Of a stretch of DNA of 64,000 bases, positions 10,485-21,326 are shown piece after piece. Source of the DNA: Nemertoderma westbladi (Eukaryota > Xenacoelomorpha > Nemertodermatida > Nemertodermatidae); assembly GCA_032718475.1 (NCBI GenBank), contig JAUCBJ010008896.1:124001-188000 (forward strand). Direction: 5' to 3'. The position numbers and the translations under genes are program-made. The notes under the pieces were generated by a model that worked only from the letters and a program-made list of their open reading frames with translations, had not been told where the DNA came from and did no database searches. Positions within the stretch are counted from its first letter, which is position 1. Every line of letters begins with the position of its first letter.

Positions 10485-10882
10485 GGGGCGTAGAAGCGAA
10501 GTAGGAGGTAGTGAAGTAAGAAGTGGCGAGTGGGGGGGGGCGGGGGGGGGGGGGGGGCTACGGGCGCCCCACCATGGGAGATTAGTGGTGAGAGGGGGGG
10601 GGGGGCAGAGAATGTCCCACAAAAGAGGCGTAGAAGCGAAGTAAGAGGTAGTGAAGTAAGAAGTGGCGAGTGGGGGGGGGGGGGCTACGGGCGCCCCACC
10701 ACGGGAGATTAGTGGCGAGAGGGGGGGGGGGGTGGGGGCAGAGAATATCCCACAAGAGGGGCGTAGAAGCGAAGTAAGAGGTAGTCAAGTAAGAAGTGGC
10801 GAGTGGGAGGGGGGGGGCTACGGGCGCCCCACCATGAGAGATTAGTGGTGAGAGGGGGGGGGGGCAGAGAATGTCCTACAGG
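10485..10882 (+). repeat. G-rich ~135-bp tandem repeat, about three copies
   Basis: Copies marked by TAGAAGCGAAGTA at about 10491, 10631 and 10764 (spacing 140 and 133 bp). Each holds two poly-G runs of 9-16 bases and a GGGCGCCCCACCA element. A partial fourth copy ends near 10882. Copies differ mainly in G-run length. Confidence 0.9.
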
Positions 10883-10912
10883 CGTCGGCGGATAATGCGC
10901 GGGGCGAGTTAG

Positions 10913-11735
10913 GTGAACCGCAGCACCCGACGACGGAGAATAGTAGGGAGATGGCGAGTATCCCCAGGAGCGTCCACCCGGGGAGAGAGAGAGATGTTGA
11001 CGCCGAGAGTGGGCGAGCGAGAAGACCTCAGTCAGAAGAGAGAAGAAGAACAGTGGAGTTTAACCGGGAAGTCGAAGAGAGATCTCATGAGCGGGATCGC
11101 TACACTGAAGAGAGAAGAAGTGAAGAGAATAGAAGAAGCATTGCTACGAGCAACCGGAGAACAAGGACAGACAGTGAACCGTCGGTAGTAGAGATGGAGT
11201 TAGGAAGTCAGTGGGGTCGAACTCCGGGAGATTGCCGTCGCCCCGGAGAGACACACCATACACCAGAAGAAGGGTACAGGATGTACCGGTACGAGGACGA
11301 GAACAGGAGAGGGGATCGAAGAGAAACTTCCCACGGGATATAGCTGCCGATCGAGAGTACGGTAGTCGCGGGGAGGACTTCTTGGAATATTCGAGAAGAT
11401 TAAACTTTGGTCCAGAAGGATACAGGCAGACTGCAGGACATACTGTAGGCCTTACTGCACATACTATAGGCCATGCTGGAAGAGATAGTGTAGGCGATAG
11501 GGTAGCGCAAACGACGGGATTAGATCCGGAAGTCGCGGCATACATACCGGTAGGTAGGCAAGAAGTGGATAGGCCTATACCGGTACCGGCACAGCAGTAT
11601 GACTATAATATGCAGGGACATAACATATATCCAGGGGAGGGGAGGGTTATTGCAGATAGGTGTGTGGGCCCCAACATATTAACATCAACCCCAGTACCAA
11701 ACACAACACCGGTGGGGGGGGGGGGGGCAGGGTGA
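10913..11735 (+). pseudogene. Arg/Glu-rich region of gag, element B
   Basis: Overlapping open frames (10951-11343 and 11211-11735) with very high Arg, Glu and Ser content, then a Tyr/Gly/His-containing stretch (EYSRRLNFGPEGYR). They end at a 14-base poly-G tract (11714-11727), after which the gag core resumes in another phase. There is no recognised domain; assigned by colinearity. Confidence 0.4.
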
Positions 11736-11826
11736 CATTCCCCCATTACAATATCAATAATACACTCAACCGGGAATAAGAACATCGAACCCCCTGGACG
11801 AGAACAGATCTTGCGACACGGAGATA

Positions 11827-12852
11827 TTGAGGGGGCCGTTACCCCCAATGGTATATCCGACGCAAAGAAAGTCAACAGGCCCGACGAGCGGACCGCACCC
11901 AACAGGAGAATCTGTACAGCATCCCTCGAACCCATTGGAAGCACAGGCAATGGGAATGGCAACACTTATCGATGCGCTCAAGACCAGAATCGAATTACCA
12001 CCAGTAGACACATTTAAATTCGACAGAAGCAGACCGGAAGAATACCTGCAATTCCGACACATGTACAGCAACGAGATATTAACTAAGAACCTGACGCAGG
12101 TGGAGTACCTAAAATATTTACAGGTATACACAGGAGGCCCAGCGTACGCCATCGTGAGGCAGTATCAGGGCATCGAGGGTGGCTTCACGACTGCATGGCG
12201 GGCCCTAGACAGGGAATATGGACACCCAGCCAAGATCATCCGGCAGACCCTCAGCGGAATAACATCGGGTGTCCTACAGGATAACCCTGTTAGCATAAAG
12301 ACCTTCGCGAATAAGGTCAAGAAGTCCTTAATCATGCTGAAGACGCTAGACGAGCCATACGAACTCAACGCATCGAATAACATCACCACGATAGCACAGG
12401 CACTGCCGATCTGGCCACAGAACAAGTGGAGGAAGATCGCCTTCTCCACTCGGGAGAAGAAAGGTGCGGAGCCAGGGCTAGAGGAAATGTCGAACTTCCT
12501 CAATTACGAAGCAGAATTGATCACAGACCCAGTCTACAGTGAGGATAGTTTGGGGAAGGGGCAGAAGACCGAATACAACAGGCCTAAACCCGAACATAAT
12601 CTGGCAGATCCATTCCCGAAAGTGAGACAGTCGCTACCACACGCAGCCACACAGGGGGCTACAAGCCCACAGTTAGTTGGGAGTAGGGCCACACTGTGGC
12701 AGGGACAGAAACAAAATAACACCATGAACAAACATGATCCCAACACACCCAGTAGGCCGAGTCCAAATAACCAAAACACTAAACCGGTAGATATGAATCT
12801 ACACGCAATATGTGAAGGGCTACAATCCAGGATACGAATGTCAATTGCATAG
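11827..12852 (+). CDS. Gag core (DUF1759-like), element B
   Basis: A 341-aa frame. After a Pro/Ser-rich lead, residues from about 45 match the layout of the BEL/Pao gag core: LPPVDTFKFDRSRPEEYLQF, then a helical part with YLKYLQVYTGGPAY and the WRALDREYGHP motif seen where BEL/Pao gags read W..L...YG.P. The C-terminal third is a polar Asn/Pro/Ser linker. It ends in TAG at 12850-12852, while the zinc knuckle continues in an overlapping frame from 12812. This overlap is a small frameshift in what was one protein. Confidence 0.75.
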   Translation: MRGPLPPMVYPTQRKSTGPTSGPHPTGESVQHPSNPLEAQAMGMATLIDALKTRIELPPVDTFKFDRSRPEEYLQFRHMYSNEILTKNLTQVEYLKYLQVYTGGPAYAIVRQYQGIEGGFTTAWRALDREYGHPAKIIRQTLSGITSGVLQDNPVSIKTFANKVKKSLIMLKTLDEPYELNASNNITTIAQALPIWPQNKWRKIAFSTREKKGAEPGLEEMSNFLNYEAELITDPVYSEDSLGKGQKTEYNRPKPEHNLADPFPKVRQSLPHAATQGATSPQLVGSRATLWQGQKQNNTMNKHDPNTPSRPSPNNQNTKPVDMNLHAICEGLQSRIRMSIA

Positions 12853-13801
12853 GGATGGGACCCATAAGACCATGAGTTGTAAGCATTGGCAAGCGTTGCC
12901 TAGACAAGATCGTGTAGCCTACGCGGATGCAAATGGACTATGTCATCGATGCGTGGTTGAAGAACACAGACTCGGAGAGTGTAGCGAAACAGTGATAGGA
13001 GACGATGAGACTGGAGGCCAAACAATGGCTACGAGCACAACAGGAGCAAGAAGAAAGAGGAAAGTACTACTCGGGGTAGTACCAGAGAAGATAACAGGAA
13101 GGGGCGGCCGATCAGTCACAACATTGATGCTGGTCGACAGCGGAGCAGCCTTCATGCTGGTGGAGAATTGGGTGGCCGAGTAGATAGGGTTACAGACGAG
13201 GCCGAGTAGGATAGCGGTAACTACTATCTCGAGTAAGGATAAGGTCCTGGAGATGAGGACGGGATGATGCGAGATATCAGCAATAGCACCGGGATGTGAC
13301 TATGGGGCAACCATCAACCCCATGCAGATTATAGAATCGATTAATATAAATGCCAGGAGACCAACTAACATCGAGGTCGAGCAATACCGGTTCCTGGACG
13401 ATATCGATTTCTCAATACCGAAAGTGGACGTCTCGAAGGTATCCATCATAGTCGGAATGGATTGTCCGATGGCCCACGAGAGAGTAAGGACCATATTCGG
13501 GGAGAATAAACAGCGGGATCCGACGGCGATTCTCACACCGTTCGGATGGACACTTAGCAGCCCAATTAAAACCAAGATTCCATTCAGGGTGTCAGAGACA
13601 TCAGGGTGCATGCTATCAGGCACCATTGAGGACGTAAAGAAGAAACCAGAGACGGGCGATGGGGAGGTCCCATGTGAGAAGCGGCCCGGGGAAGGATACC
13701 AGGAGTTGGGTATAGATCTGGAACCACGCGTAGTGGAGCATGGCGAAAGGATAGAGGATAGTTCCAGAGAAATACCGTCGGTAATTCAGGAGGGGAAGTA
13801 A
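12812..13801 (+). pseudogene. Gag zinc knuckle plus aspartic protease, element B, broken
   Basis: One frame interrupted by two stops (TAG ending at 13183 and a TGA near 13265). It opens with a Cys/His cluster (ECQLHRDGTHKTMSC, then LCHRCVVEEHRLGEC), the BEL/Pao gag knuckle. This is followed by LMLVDSGAAFMLV, the DSG(A) active-site motif of a retroviral-type aspartic protease. From 13322 comes the distal protease part, including IIVGMD and TPFGWTLSSP, which is diagnostic of BEL/Pao (DUF1758-like) proteases. The sequence then becomes low-complexity Glu/Gly/Pro. RT should follow but does not. Confidence 0.75.
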
Positions 13802-13812
13802 CAGCAAGAGAG

Positions 13813-14230
13813 TTGGCGGAGGAGAATGGATTTGACGCGGAAGACTTAGAGACGATGGGATGGAACAAGGATGTTCCCAGAAAGTATCGGTATGAGGAAG
13901 GAGAAGAGTGGACGGCGAGATGTCCGGAGAAGTGTCCGGAGGAGACACCGGTCTGGTTGAGAGGCATACCGAGAAGGGGAAGGTCAAATAAGAAGACAGG
14001 GTGGAAAGGGATAGGATTACTATTATCCATTCTGTGTTATCTATTCTTTCGATTTCTATTCATTCTACCAGGAGGAAGTCAAGAAGGCGGCCGAAAGACC
14101 CGATTTTAGGGTGGCGGAAGAGGGAGAATCAATTCCTAGTGATTTGGAATTGGCAAGGAGAGTGTGGTGGAGGATAAGAGGACATACAGGGGGGCAGTGG
14201 GAGAGTGCCTGCTGGAAGAATCGCCCTTGA
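13813..14230 (+). pseudogene. Tail of element B with one hydrophobic segment
   Basis: An open frame of 98 aa (13813-14109) ends with a predicted membrane-like helix, GIGLLLSILCYLFFRFLF. An overlapping phase then continues to a TGA at 14228-14230 (motif SDLELARRVWWRIRGH). Position after the protease would fit degraded pol or an envelope-like remnant. One hydrophobic segment is too little to claim an envelope gene. Confidence 0.3.
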
Positions 14231-15426
14231 GGTTTAGTCGTCCAACATGTTGGACTGAGAGGGGTGGGAATGAGGGCGAGACGCCCTTCCCACACAAATA
14301 ATAAAATAAATAATAAAAATAATAAAATAAGAAGTGAGATAGTAGAAAGTTAGAAAGTAATAGTAGTAGATAGTTAGATAGTAAGTAGTAGTTAGAAAGC
14401 TAGTAGAAGTTAATAAGAAGTAAGAAAGTTAGTAGAAGTTAGTAAGAAGTAGTAGTTAGAAAGTTAGTAAGAGTAAGAGGAGAGTTAGAAGTAGGCACAA
14501 ATTAGGGAGTGTGGTATATAAACATACCACGGGAGTAGGAGGGTACGTAGTACCGTTAGAGTTAGAAGCAGGCAGAAGATAGGGAGTGTGGTATATTGAC
14601 ATACCACGAGTAGTAGCAGGGTACATAGTACCGGAGTAGCAGGGTACATAGTACCGAGAGAGTTAGAGGTTGTGAGCACCGAAAGCGCCATGTAAAAAGA
14701 GAGTAGAGGGGTTGTGGGCACCAAAAGCGCCACGTAGAAAGAGAGTAGAGGGGTTGTGGGCACTGAAAGCGCCATGTAGAAAGAGAGTAGAGGGTATGGT
14801 ATGTAGGTATACCATAGAGGTAGTAGCAGAGAGGTTGTGGGCACCGAAAGCGCCGCGTAGTGAGAGAGTGAAGGGTGTGGAATGTAGGTATTAGGTAGTA
14901 GCAGTATTAGAAGTAGTAAGTAGTAAGTAAGAAGTAAGTAGCAAGGTAGATAGAATGATAGCACAGAGAGGGGTAGCATAAGAAAAATTGGCACTTAGGG
15001 AGTGGTAGAGACACAGGACATTGTGAAGCAGTGGGGATGGGCCAGCTCATGGGCCTTGTCTTCCACAAGCCAATGGACTGGGGCAAGTTCCGGGGGGAGC
15101 ACGGAGCGGGCACGGGACATTGCGAAGCAGTGGCGATGGGGCCAGCTCATGAGGCTTGTCTTCCACAAGCCGATGGACTGGGGTAAGTCCCGAGAGGAGT
15201 ATGAGAGGAGTACGAGGGAAGCATGGAGAGGAGGTGTTGGCGCGTGAGAATGTAGACGGGTGCAATTCAAATGTGGGGAGCGAGCAGAGTGGAGTTAGAG
15301 TGAGTTCAGAGTGGAGTTAGAGTGAGTTCAGAGTGAAGTTAGAGTGAGCTCAGAGTGAGGAAGTTTTTAAAATTGTCCTACCCCGTCGGAATCGCTCCAA
15401 CTATGTGCGGTGCTCCAATAAGATTG
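14231..15426. repeat. Purine-rich low-complexity region with several short tandem repeats
   Basis: 14330-14500 is AGTAGTTAG/AAGTAGTAAG-rich. Four copies of a ~50-bp unit with GGTTGTGGGCACCGAAAGCG lie in 14665-14880. A 99-bp unit is duplicated at 15012-15210. Three copies of a 24-bp unit (GAGTGGAGTTAGAGTGAGTTC-like) lie at 15285-15360. No gene seen. Confidence 0.75.
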
Positions 15427-17242
15427 CTAAGTGGTATTGCTAAGTGATGTATTCCATTGTTTGGTTATTATTATTGTTAAGTGGTATTGATAAGTGATAT
15501 ATTCCATTGTTTGGTTATTATTATTATTGTTAAGTGGTATTGCTAAGTGATGTATTCCATTGTTTGGTTATTATTATTGTTAAGTGGTATTGCTAAGTGA
15601 TGTATTCCATTGTTTGGTTATTATTATTGTTAAGTAGTATTGCTAAGTGATGTATTCCATTGTTTGGTTAATATTATTATTAAGTAGTATTGCTAAGTGA
15701 TGTATTCCATTGTTTGGTTATTATTATTGTTAAGTTCTATTGCTAAGTGATATATTCCATTGTTTGGTTATTATGATTATTAATTGTTAAGTGGTATGGC
15801 TAAGTGATATATTCCATTGTTTGGTTATTATTATTATTAATTGTTAAGTAGTATTGCTAAGTGATGTATTCCATTGTTTGGTTATTATTATTGTTAAGTA
15901 GTATTGCTAAGTGATGTATTCCATTGTTTGGTTATTATTATTGTTAAGTAGTATTGCTAAGTGATGTATTCCATTGTTTGGTTATTATTATTATTAAGTA
16001 GTATTGCTAAGTTATGTATTCCATTGTTTGGTTATTATTACTGTTATGTGGTATTGCTAAGTGATGTATTCCATTGTTTGGTTATTATTATTGTTAAGTA
16101 GTATTGCTAAGTGATGTATTCCATCGTTTGGTTATTATTATTATTAAGTAGTATTGCTAAGTGATGTATTCCATCGTTTGGTTATTATTATTATTAAGTA
16201 GTATTGCTAAGTGATGTATTCCATTGTTTGGTTATTATTACTGTTAATGGTATTGCTAAGTGATGTATTCCATTGTTTGGTTATTATTATTGTTATGTGG
16301 TATTGCTAAGTGATGTATTCCATTGTTTGGTTATTATTATTGTTAAGTAGTATTGCTAAGTGATGTATTCCATCGTTTGGTTATTATTATTATTAAGTAG
16401 TATTGCTAAGTGATGTATTCCATTGTTTGGTTATTATTATTATTAATTGTTAAATAGTATTGCTAAGTGATGTATTCCATTGTTTGGTTATTATTATTGT
16501 TAAGTAGTATTGCTAAGTGATGTATTCCATTGTTTGGTTATTATTATTATTAATTGTTAAGTGGTATTGCTCAGTGATGTATTCCATTGTTTGGTTATTA
16601 TTATTATTAATTGTTAAGTGGTATTGCTCAGTGATGTATTCCATTGTTTGGTTATTATTATTATTATTGTTAAGTAGTATTGCTAAGTGATGTATTCCAT
16701 TGTTTGGTTATTATTATTGTTAAGTAGTATTGCTAAGTGATGTATTCCATCGTTTGGTTATTATTATTATTAAGTGGTATTGCTAAGTGATGTATTCCAT
16801 TGTTTGGTTATTATTATTGTTAAGTAGTATTGCTAAGTGATGTATTCCATTGTTTGGTTATTATTATTTTTAAGTACTATTGCTAAGTGATGTATTCCAT
16901 CGTTTGGTTATTATTATTATTAAGTAGTATTGCTAAGTGATGTATTCCATTGTTTGGTTATTATTATTGTTAAGTAGTATTGCTAAGTGATGTATTCCAT
17001 TGTTTGGTTATTATTATTGTTAAGTAGTATTGCTAAGTGATGTATTCCATTGTTTGGTTATTATTATTATTAATTGTTAAGTGGTATTGCTCAGTGATGT
17101 ATTCCATTGTTTGGTTATTATTATTGTTAAGTTCTATTGCTAAGTAATATATTCCATTGTTTGGTTATTATAATTATTAATTGTTAAGTGGTATTGCTAA
17201 GTGATGTATTCCATTGTTTGGTTATTATTATTGTTAAGTAGT
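15427..17242. repeat. ~50-bp minisatellite array, first segment
   Basis: About 35 tandem copies of a unit of 50-59 bp. The constant part includes TTGCTAAGTGATGTATTCCA followed by TTGTTTGG. The variable part is an (ATT)n stretch with or without AATTG. A minority read CCATCG instead of CCATTG. The array stops where LTR element C begins, and resumes at 28868 and again at 33171. Confidence 0.97.
17238..17242. other. Target-site duplication, left (GTAGT)
   Basis: GTAGT directly precedes the 5' LTR and is repeated at 28868-28872 directly after the 3' LTR. A 5-bp duplication is typical of retroviral-type integration, including BEL/Pao. Confidence 0.9.
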
Positions 17243-18478
17243 TGTAAAAGCTTTTGCGGAATTGCCCGGTTATTTTCCCCGTAAAGTACTTTGTAGTTGG
17301 TTTAGCAGGCATAAAAGGCCGTGTCATTGCCGTACCGGTGTTTTTAGGGGACATAAAAGCTATTTCTTCTGTATGTGTACTTTAGAGGACATAATCCGCA
17401 ATTCCATGACGCAAAAGCCGAAATACTCTTGGAACAGTGTAGTTACTAAGACGACAGCTAATAGCTGAGCTGTACACGTGGAGCCTCTGCACGGAGCCTT
17501 GGTTCTTTGTTCTGCTCAGCTCAAATGACGACATCTATCAGCTGTGTCCACGTCAGTTCGACCAATCAGAGATTTTCCCTTTGTGTAAAAGCTGTACAGC
17601 AGAATCCCATGATTCAGTACTGACGTTTCCCCCACGCCTAGAACACCGGCCGGGGAATGTTTTCTGACATTAGAGCGTCTTTAATTATAAGATCATCAAA
17701 CGGTTATCTCGGTTTTGCACCTCGGTCTCGGTCACGGTTTTGCACCTCGGCATATGATTAAGCACCCTGACGTAAACTGCTTTTCGCCGCATTATTTACT
17801 GCTATTTACTGTGTTGTTAATTGTATCGTTCGTTTACATATTATTATTGGGAAGAATATTGATAACGATCCGAAAACCCAATCTTCTTGATACACTAAGG
17901 TTAGAGAGACCGGTTACATATAACAATTTGCGACATACATTATCGTGGTTTGTAGTGAGTTCAATGCTACTTAATAGGCCCTACAAATGTCGGTTGTTAT
18001 TCTCTTTATATATGATTAAAATCAGTGAATGTCGGCAATTCAGTGTGCAGTTGTGTGCAATAGTCTGTGTGTGCTTGACCGAGTAACAAAGCATTTCCTA
18101 AAGAATGCACTTTGGTGATCTATAAGACATACTGTTGTGTATAGTGTAAGTCATAGCTCTGTTTAAATAGATAGAGGGCCACGTCCTAAAGGAACTGCTA
18201 ATATTTCCCGAAAGTGAATAATATTCGTCAGAGATTATATATTAACGATCAATCGAATAGTACGGTAGGCCTGCACCGCAATCAAATTAAAGCATCCAAA
18301 TCCAGTCTCCCGGGTATATCCAGCGGGTGAATGGTCGCGCACAGACTGGCTTTGGCTAATGTTAGAATTATTATAGGTGTTCAATAGGCCTACTTGTCAT
18401 AGGCTGGAGTACATTTATAACCTAGAAGACATATAGATTTGGCGGGTTAAACTGCCAAAGGTCTTAAAAGCGTGAACA
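17243..18478 (+). repeat. 5' LTR of element C
   Basis: 1236 bp, starts TGTAAAAGC, ends GAACA. It matches 27632-28867 without indels, with about seven substitutions. It contains a short internal duplication around GGTTTTGCACCTCGG. Small open frames inside it occur identically in both LTRs and are not considered genes. Confidence 0.95.
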
Positions 18479-20711
18479 ATAACCGTTTGTAAAATTCTTG
18501 ATTGCAGTGTAGGCAATAAATACAGTTTAATATTGTTCTGGTAAGAACAATAACAGTTTGTAGGATCTTGATTGCGGCGTAAGCGATCAAGACTAAAGTA
18601 CCGGTCGACCGGTAACCAGTAGGCCTGACTGCCTGATCATCCGGACCGGTACTTACAACAGTACAGGTACAGCAGTACTATTTCGATTGTGATATTGCAT
18701 ACCGGTAGGCTGTTTAAGAGATTAGGGACTGTACACCCCTTGTTTCTTTTGGAGCTTACTTATTTCTGTCAGTTTTATTTATTTGTAGGCCAGTATTGAG
18801 CAGAAGGCGTGTAAGCTTGCTCAGTCTATACAGACAATTGGTAGGCTGGACTGTTGTCTGGCTGTTGTTGGGTCTGAACGGATTGCAGTGTGTGTAGAGT
18901 CTGTCCGATAAAGTGCCAGTTAGTAAGTAGGGGCATCTTGAGTTGTAAGGTCAACCCCCTCTTAAAGAATAAGTCGTACTACCGAGTTAGAACGCATACT
19001 AACTAACCATTTTGGAATCTGCATATACTGTAGTTTATTTAGGCTTGATAGTAGTCTGCCAGCGTTTTGGCCTGTGTTTGTTTGTGTGGTCTGTTCAGGT
19101 ACCGTAATAGTTATTACTCAGATAGTTTGTAGGCTGGATTGTTGTCTGGCTGTTGTTGGGTCTGGAGAGATTGCGGCGTGTGTAGAGTCTGTCCGATAAA
19201 GTGCCCGTTAGTAAGTTGGGGCATCTTGAGTTGTAAGGTCAACCCCCTCCTAAAGAATAAGTCGTACTACCGTGTTAGAACGCATACTAACTAACCATAT
19301 TGGAATCTGCACATACTGTAGTTTATTTAGGCTTGATGGTAGTCTGCCAGCGTTTGGTTTGTAATTTGTTTGAGTAGTTTGTACGGGTAGCGTAATATTT
19401 ATTATTCAGAGTTTATGCGATTATTCGCAACATTCATATCCCTAAGTTTATTCCTACAGTAATTGTGCTTGTTATATATACCGTTATAGTTAAATTAAAC
19501 CTGGTACTACACGGGCTGCTTGGCGTAGGTAAAGACTGGTGATCTTGTGCACCGGTCACTCCAGCAGATGCCGTGGTTCTTTTAGCTGTTCAAGTATTTT
19601 TAACTACTGATTATTTGTTGTACAAGTACTTGTACCTAATTTAGGGTTTAGTGTACAGTGCTTTCCGAAGGTAATTAGTGTGTAGGCAGTATATTTGTGT
19701 TGTAAAGTGGTTAATAGGCACGTTGGTTCTGGTAGACCGCGGTAATTAACTTCTAGGTAGGGACACTCCGTGATACATAACGTAGTACCTATAGCGATGC
19801 GGCTATAGGTCGTCAGGCGGTAGTATTTTCCTATCTGGACAACACAGTGTATTTACTACTACTTATTATTTTCAAATACCGTAGTATCCTGTCTATTGTA
19901 ATAACCAGAAAATCTAACACTCTGTTAGACTGGTTTGTAGTTCCCTGTAAAATTACCCTAAAATTTCGTACGTAATATTTTTGTTGTGTTTAATTAGAGA
20001 TTTAATCTCACCCGTATCGTAAGTAATTCGTAGATAAGTAACTTAGGAAGTAGAATTATTTGTTTTAGTGTCCAATAAGTAGCACTTCACTGAGAGCGCA
20101 CAGCTTTTGTGTAGTGATTACTTCCCAGAAATAATAACATCTATTTCAATATTGTAACAAAACCCCTCATACGGGTACATATAAATCCAGTAAATCTATT
20201 AATAAATAGTAGGCCTGTTATACAACACTTAGGTCTTAATATCAGTTGGACTGCTGCTCAAATAACGGTAATAAAGTAAGTAAAGTAACCAAGTAACCCC
20301 TAACATTCAGAAATTCAATTATTTTAAAATAATTGACATACCGGTATTTACAATAGGCTTATTATATTTATTCTATAAATTTAGGCTGAAATCATACCGG
20401 TATTCTGTAATTAATTCTAGTCTGTAATAATTATACTTATATATACTATAAGTGTCAGCTGTATACCGGTATTCACGATAGGCCTATTATATATTTATAT
20501 ATATTTGTGCTAAAATTATATACCGGTATTCTGTGACAAATCTAGTCTGTAATAATACTTATATATCTACTATAAGCATACCGGTATTCTAATATATACG
20601 CTACACTGAGTAGCAGTATCGGTAATTAATTGTTAGGCTAACAGTGATACTGAATTACTAGACTTGATTTAACTGTAATATAGCAGTAGGCATTCAACTG
20701 TACAATCAAAC
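18479..20711 (+). other. Long untranslated leader of element C
   Basis: About 2.2 kb between LTR and gag with no open frame of note. It contains a 288-bp tandem duplication (18841-19128 and 19129 to about 19412) and, at 20337-20600, a ~120-bp imperfect duplication with TACCGGTATT motifs. An obvious tRNA primer-binding site was not identified directly after the LTR. A ~45-bp repeat (near 18479 and 18545) occurs there. Confidence 0.7.
18841..19412 (+). repeat. 288-bp tandem duplication in the leader of element C
   Basis: Two adjacent copies start with GTAGGCTGGA at 18841 and 19129 and stay alignable over their whole length, with scattered substitutions. Confidence 0.9.
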
Positions 20712-21326
20712 ATGGCTGACACAAGGCAAACTCTGTCAGATAGTCTCCTAGAAACAACAGCCTGTTTCTCAGATCAAAGTGTAGAGAATCCCAGACCGAG
20801 GTCTGAAACCCCTCATACTGTAAGAAGGGCAACCCCTGCAGTGGTTGTGTCAGAACCTAGGTTGGTAGAAGCGATTTCGCAATTTGCGAAGTTAGTGAAG
20901 CGCCGTTGGTCCGCCATAGGCATTCAGGCCCAAGTCAAGCGGGATCAAGAAGCAGCTATCAAACAGCAGCAACCTCCTAGCCAAGAACCTAGTTCTCAGC
21001 GGCCCGATAGCTCCAGTAGTTCGGATACTGTTGAGCGGACGCCCGAACGCGGAGCGAAGATGGCGGATATGGTTTATGATGAGCGGCCAACCTATGAAGA
21101 ATCAACCGACGCCACTTCTTCTCAAGTGGAAAGCGAAGTGGAAAGCGAAGTGGAAAGCGAATTAACAGCAGCAGAGAAGCCGCGAACTAGAGACGCCATT
21201 GACATCTATCTGTCAGACTATCAGCGATTCCTAGGAGACGAAGAGTTGAGGAGACGACTGTCTGGACTTCGCCCTAATAGTGAAGGAACCAAGCTTGTGT
21301 TGACGCAATCGATGCGGAAATGTTAG
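20712..21326 (+). CDS. ORF1 of element C, gag N-terminal region (204 aa)
   Basis: Starts at the first ATG after the leader. The product is polar: an N-terminal Ser/Thr-rich part, a helical patch (VEAISQFAKLVKRRWSAIGI), a Gln/Pro/Ser linker, three tandem VESE repeats (12-bp DNA repeats at about 21123-21160) and an acidic helix. It ends in TAG at 21324-21326, overlapping the ATG of the next ORF at 21320 (ATGTTAG). No known domain. It is most simply the N-terminus of Gag, joined to ORF2 by a -1 frameshift or by termination-reinitiation. A recent one-base indel is the alternative. There is no canonical slippery heptamer in the 43-nt overlap (21284-21326). Confidence 0.7.
   Translation: MADTRQTLSDSLLETTACFSDQSVENPRPRSETPHTVRRATPAVVVSEPRLVEAISQFAKLVKRRWSAIGIQAQVKRDQEAAIKQQQPPSQEPSSQRPDSSSSSDTVERTPERGAKMADMVYDERPTYEESTDATSSQVESEVESEVESELTAAEKPRTRDAIDIYLSDYQRFLGDEELRRRLSGLRPNSEGTKLVLTQSMRKC

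Larger units (their letters stand above)
8519..14230 (+). mobile_element. Degenerate BEL/Pao-like retroelement B with expanded gag
   Basis: The order is a polar N-terminal region (8519-9241), coiled coil (9295-9838), Asn-rich and 20-aa repeat region (9809-10431), Gly/G-rich minisatellite (10485-10882), Arg/Glu-rich region (10913-11735), gag core (11827-12852), zinc knuckle plus protease (12812-13801) and a short tail with a hydrophobic segment (13813-14230). RT, RNase H and integrase are absent. The gag part spans over 4 kb, far longer than the roughly 1.2-1.8 kb usual for BEL/Pao. Frame changes tend to fall at poly-G tracts. No LTR pair was found. Confidence 0.65.

Noticed and set aside
13813-14109. 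Envelope glycoprotein gene of element B
   Set aside because: Only one hydrophobic segment, no signal peptide, no cysteine pattern and too short.
6588-15426. LTR pairs for elements A and B
   Set aside because: No matching direct repeats were found by eye on either side of the coding remains.
15427-17242. CRISPR-like repeats with variable spacers
   Set aside because: The variable part is only an (ATT)n stretch of changing length, not unique spacers.
17262-18086. Two small ORFs (68 and 123 aa) also present at 27651-28475
   Set aside because: They fall entirely inside the LTRs and are duplicated with them; no domain or coding signal.
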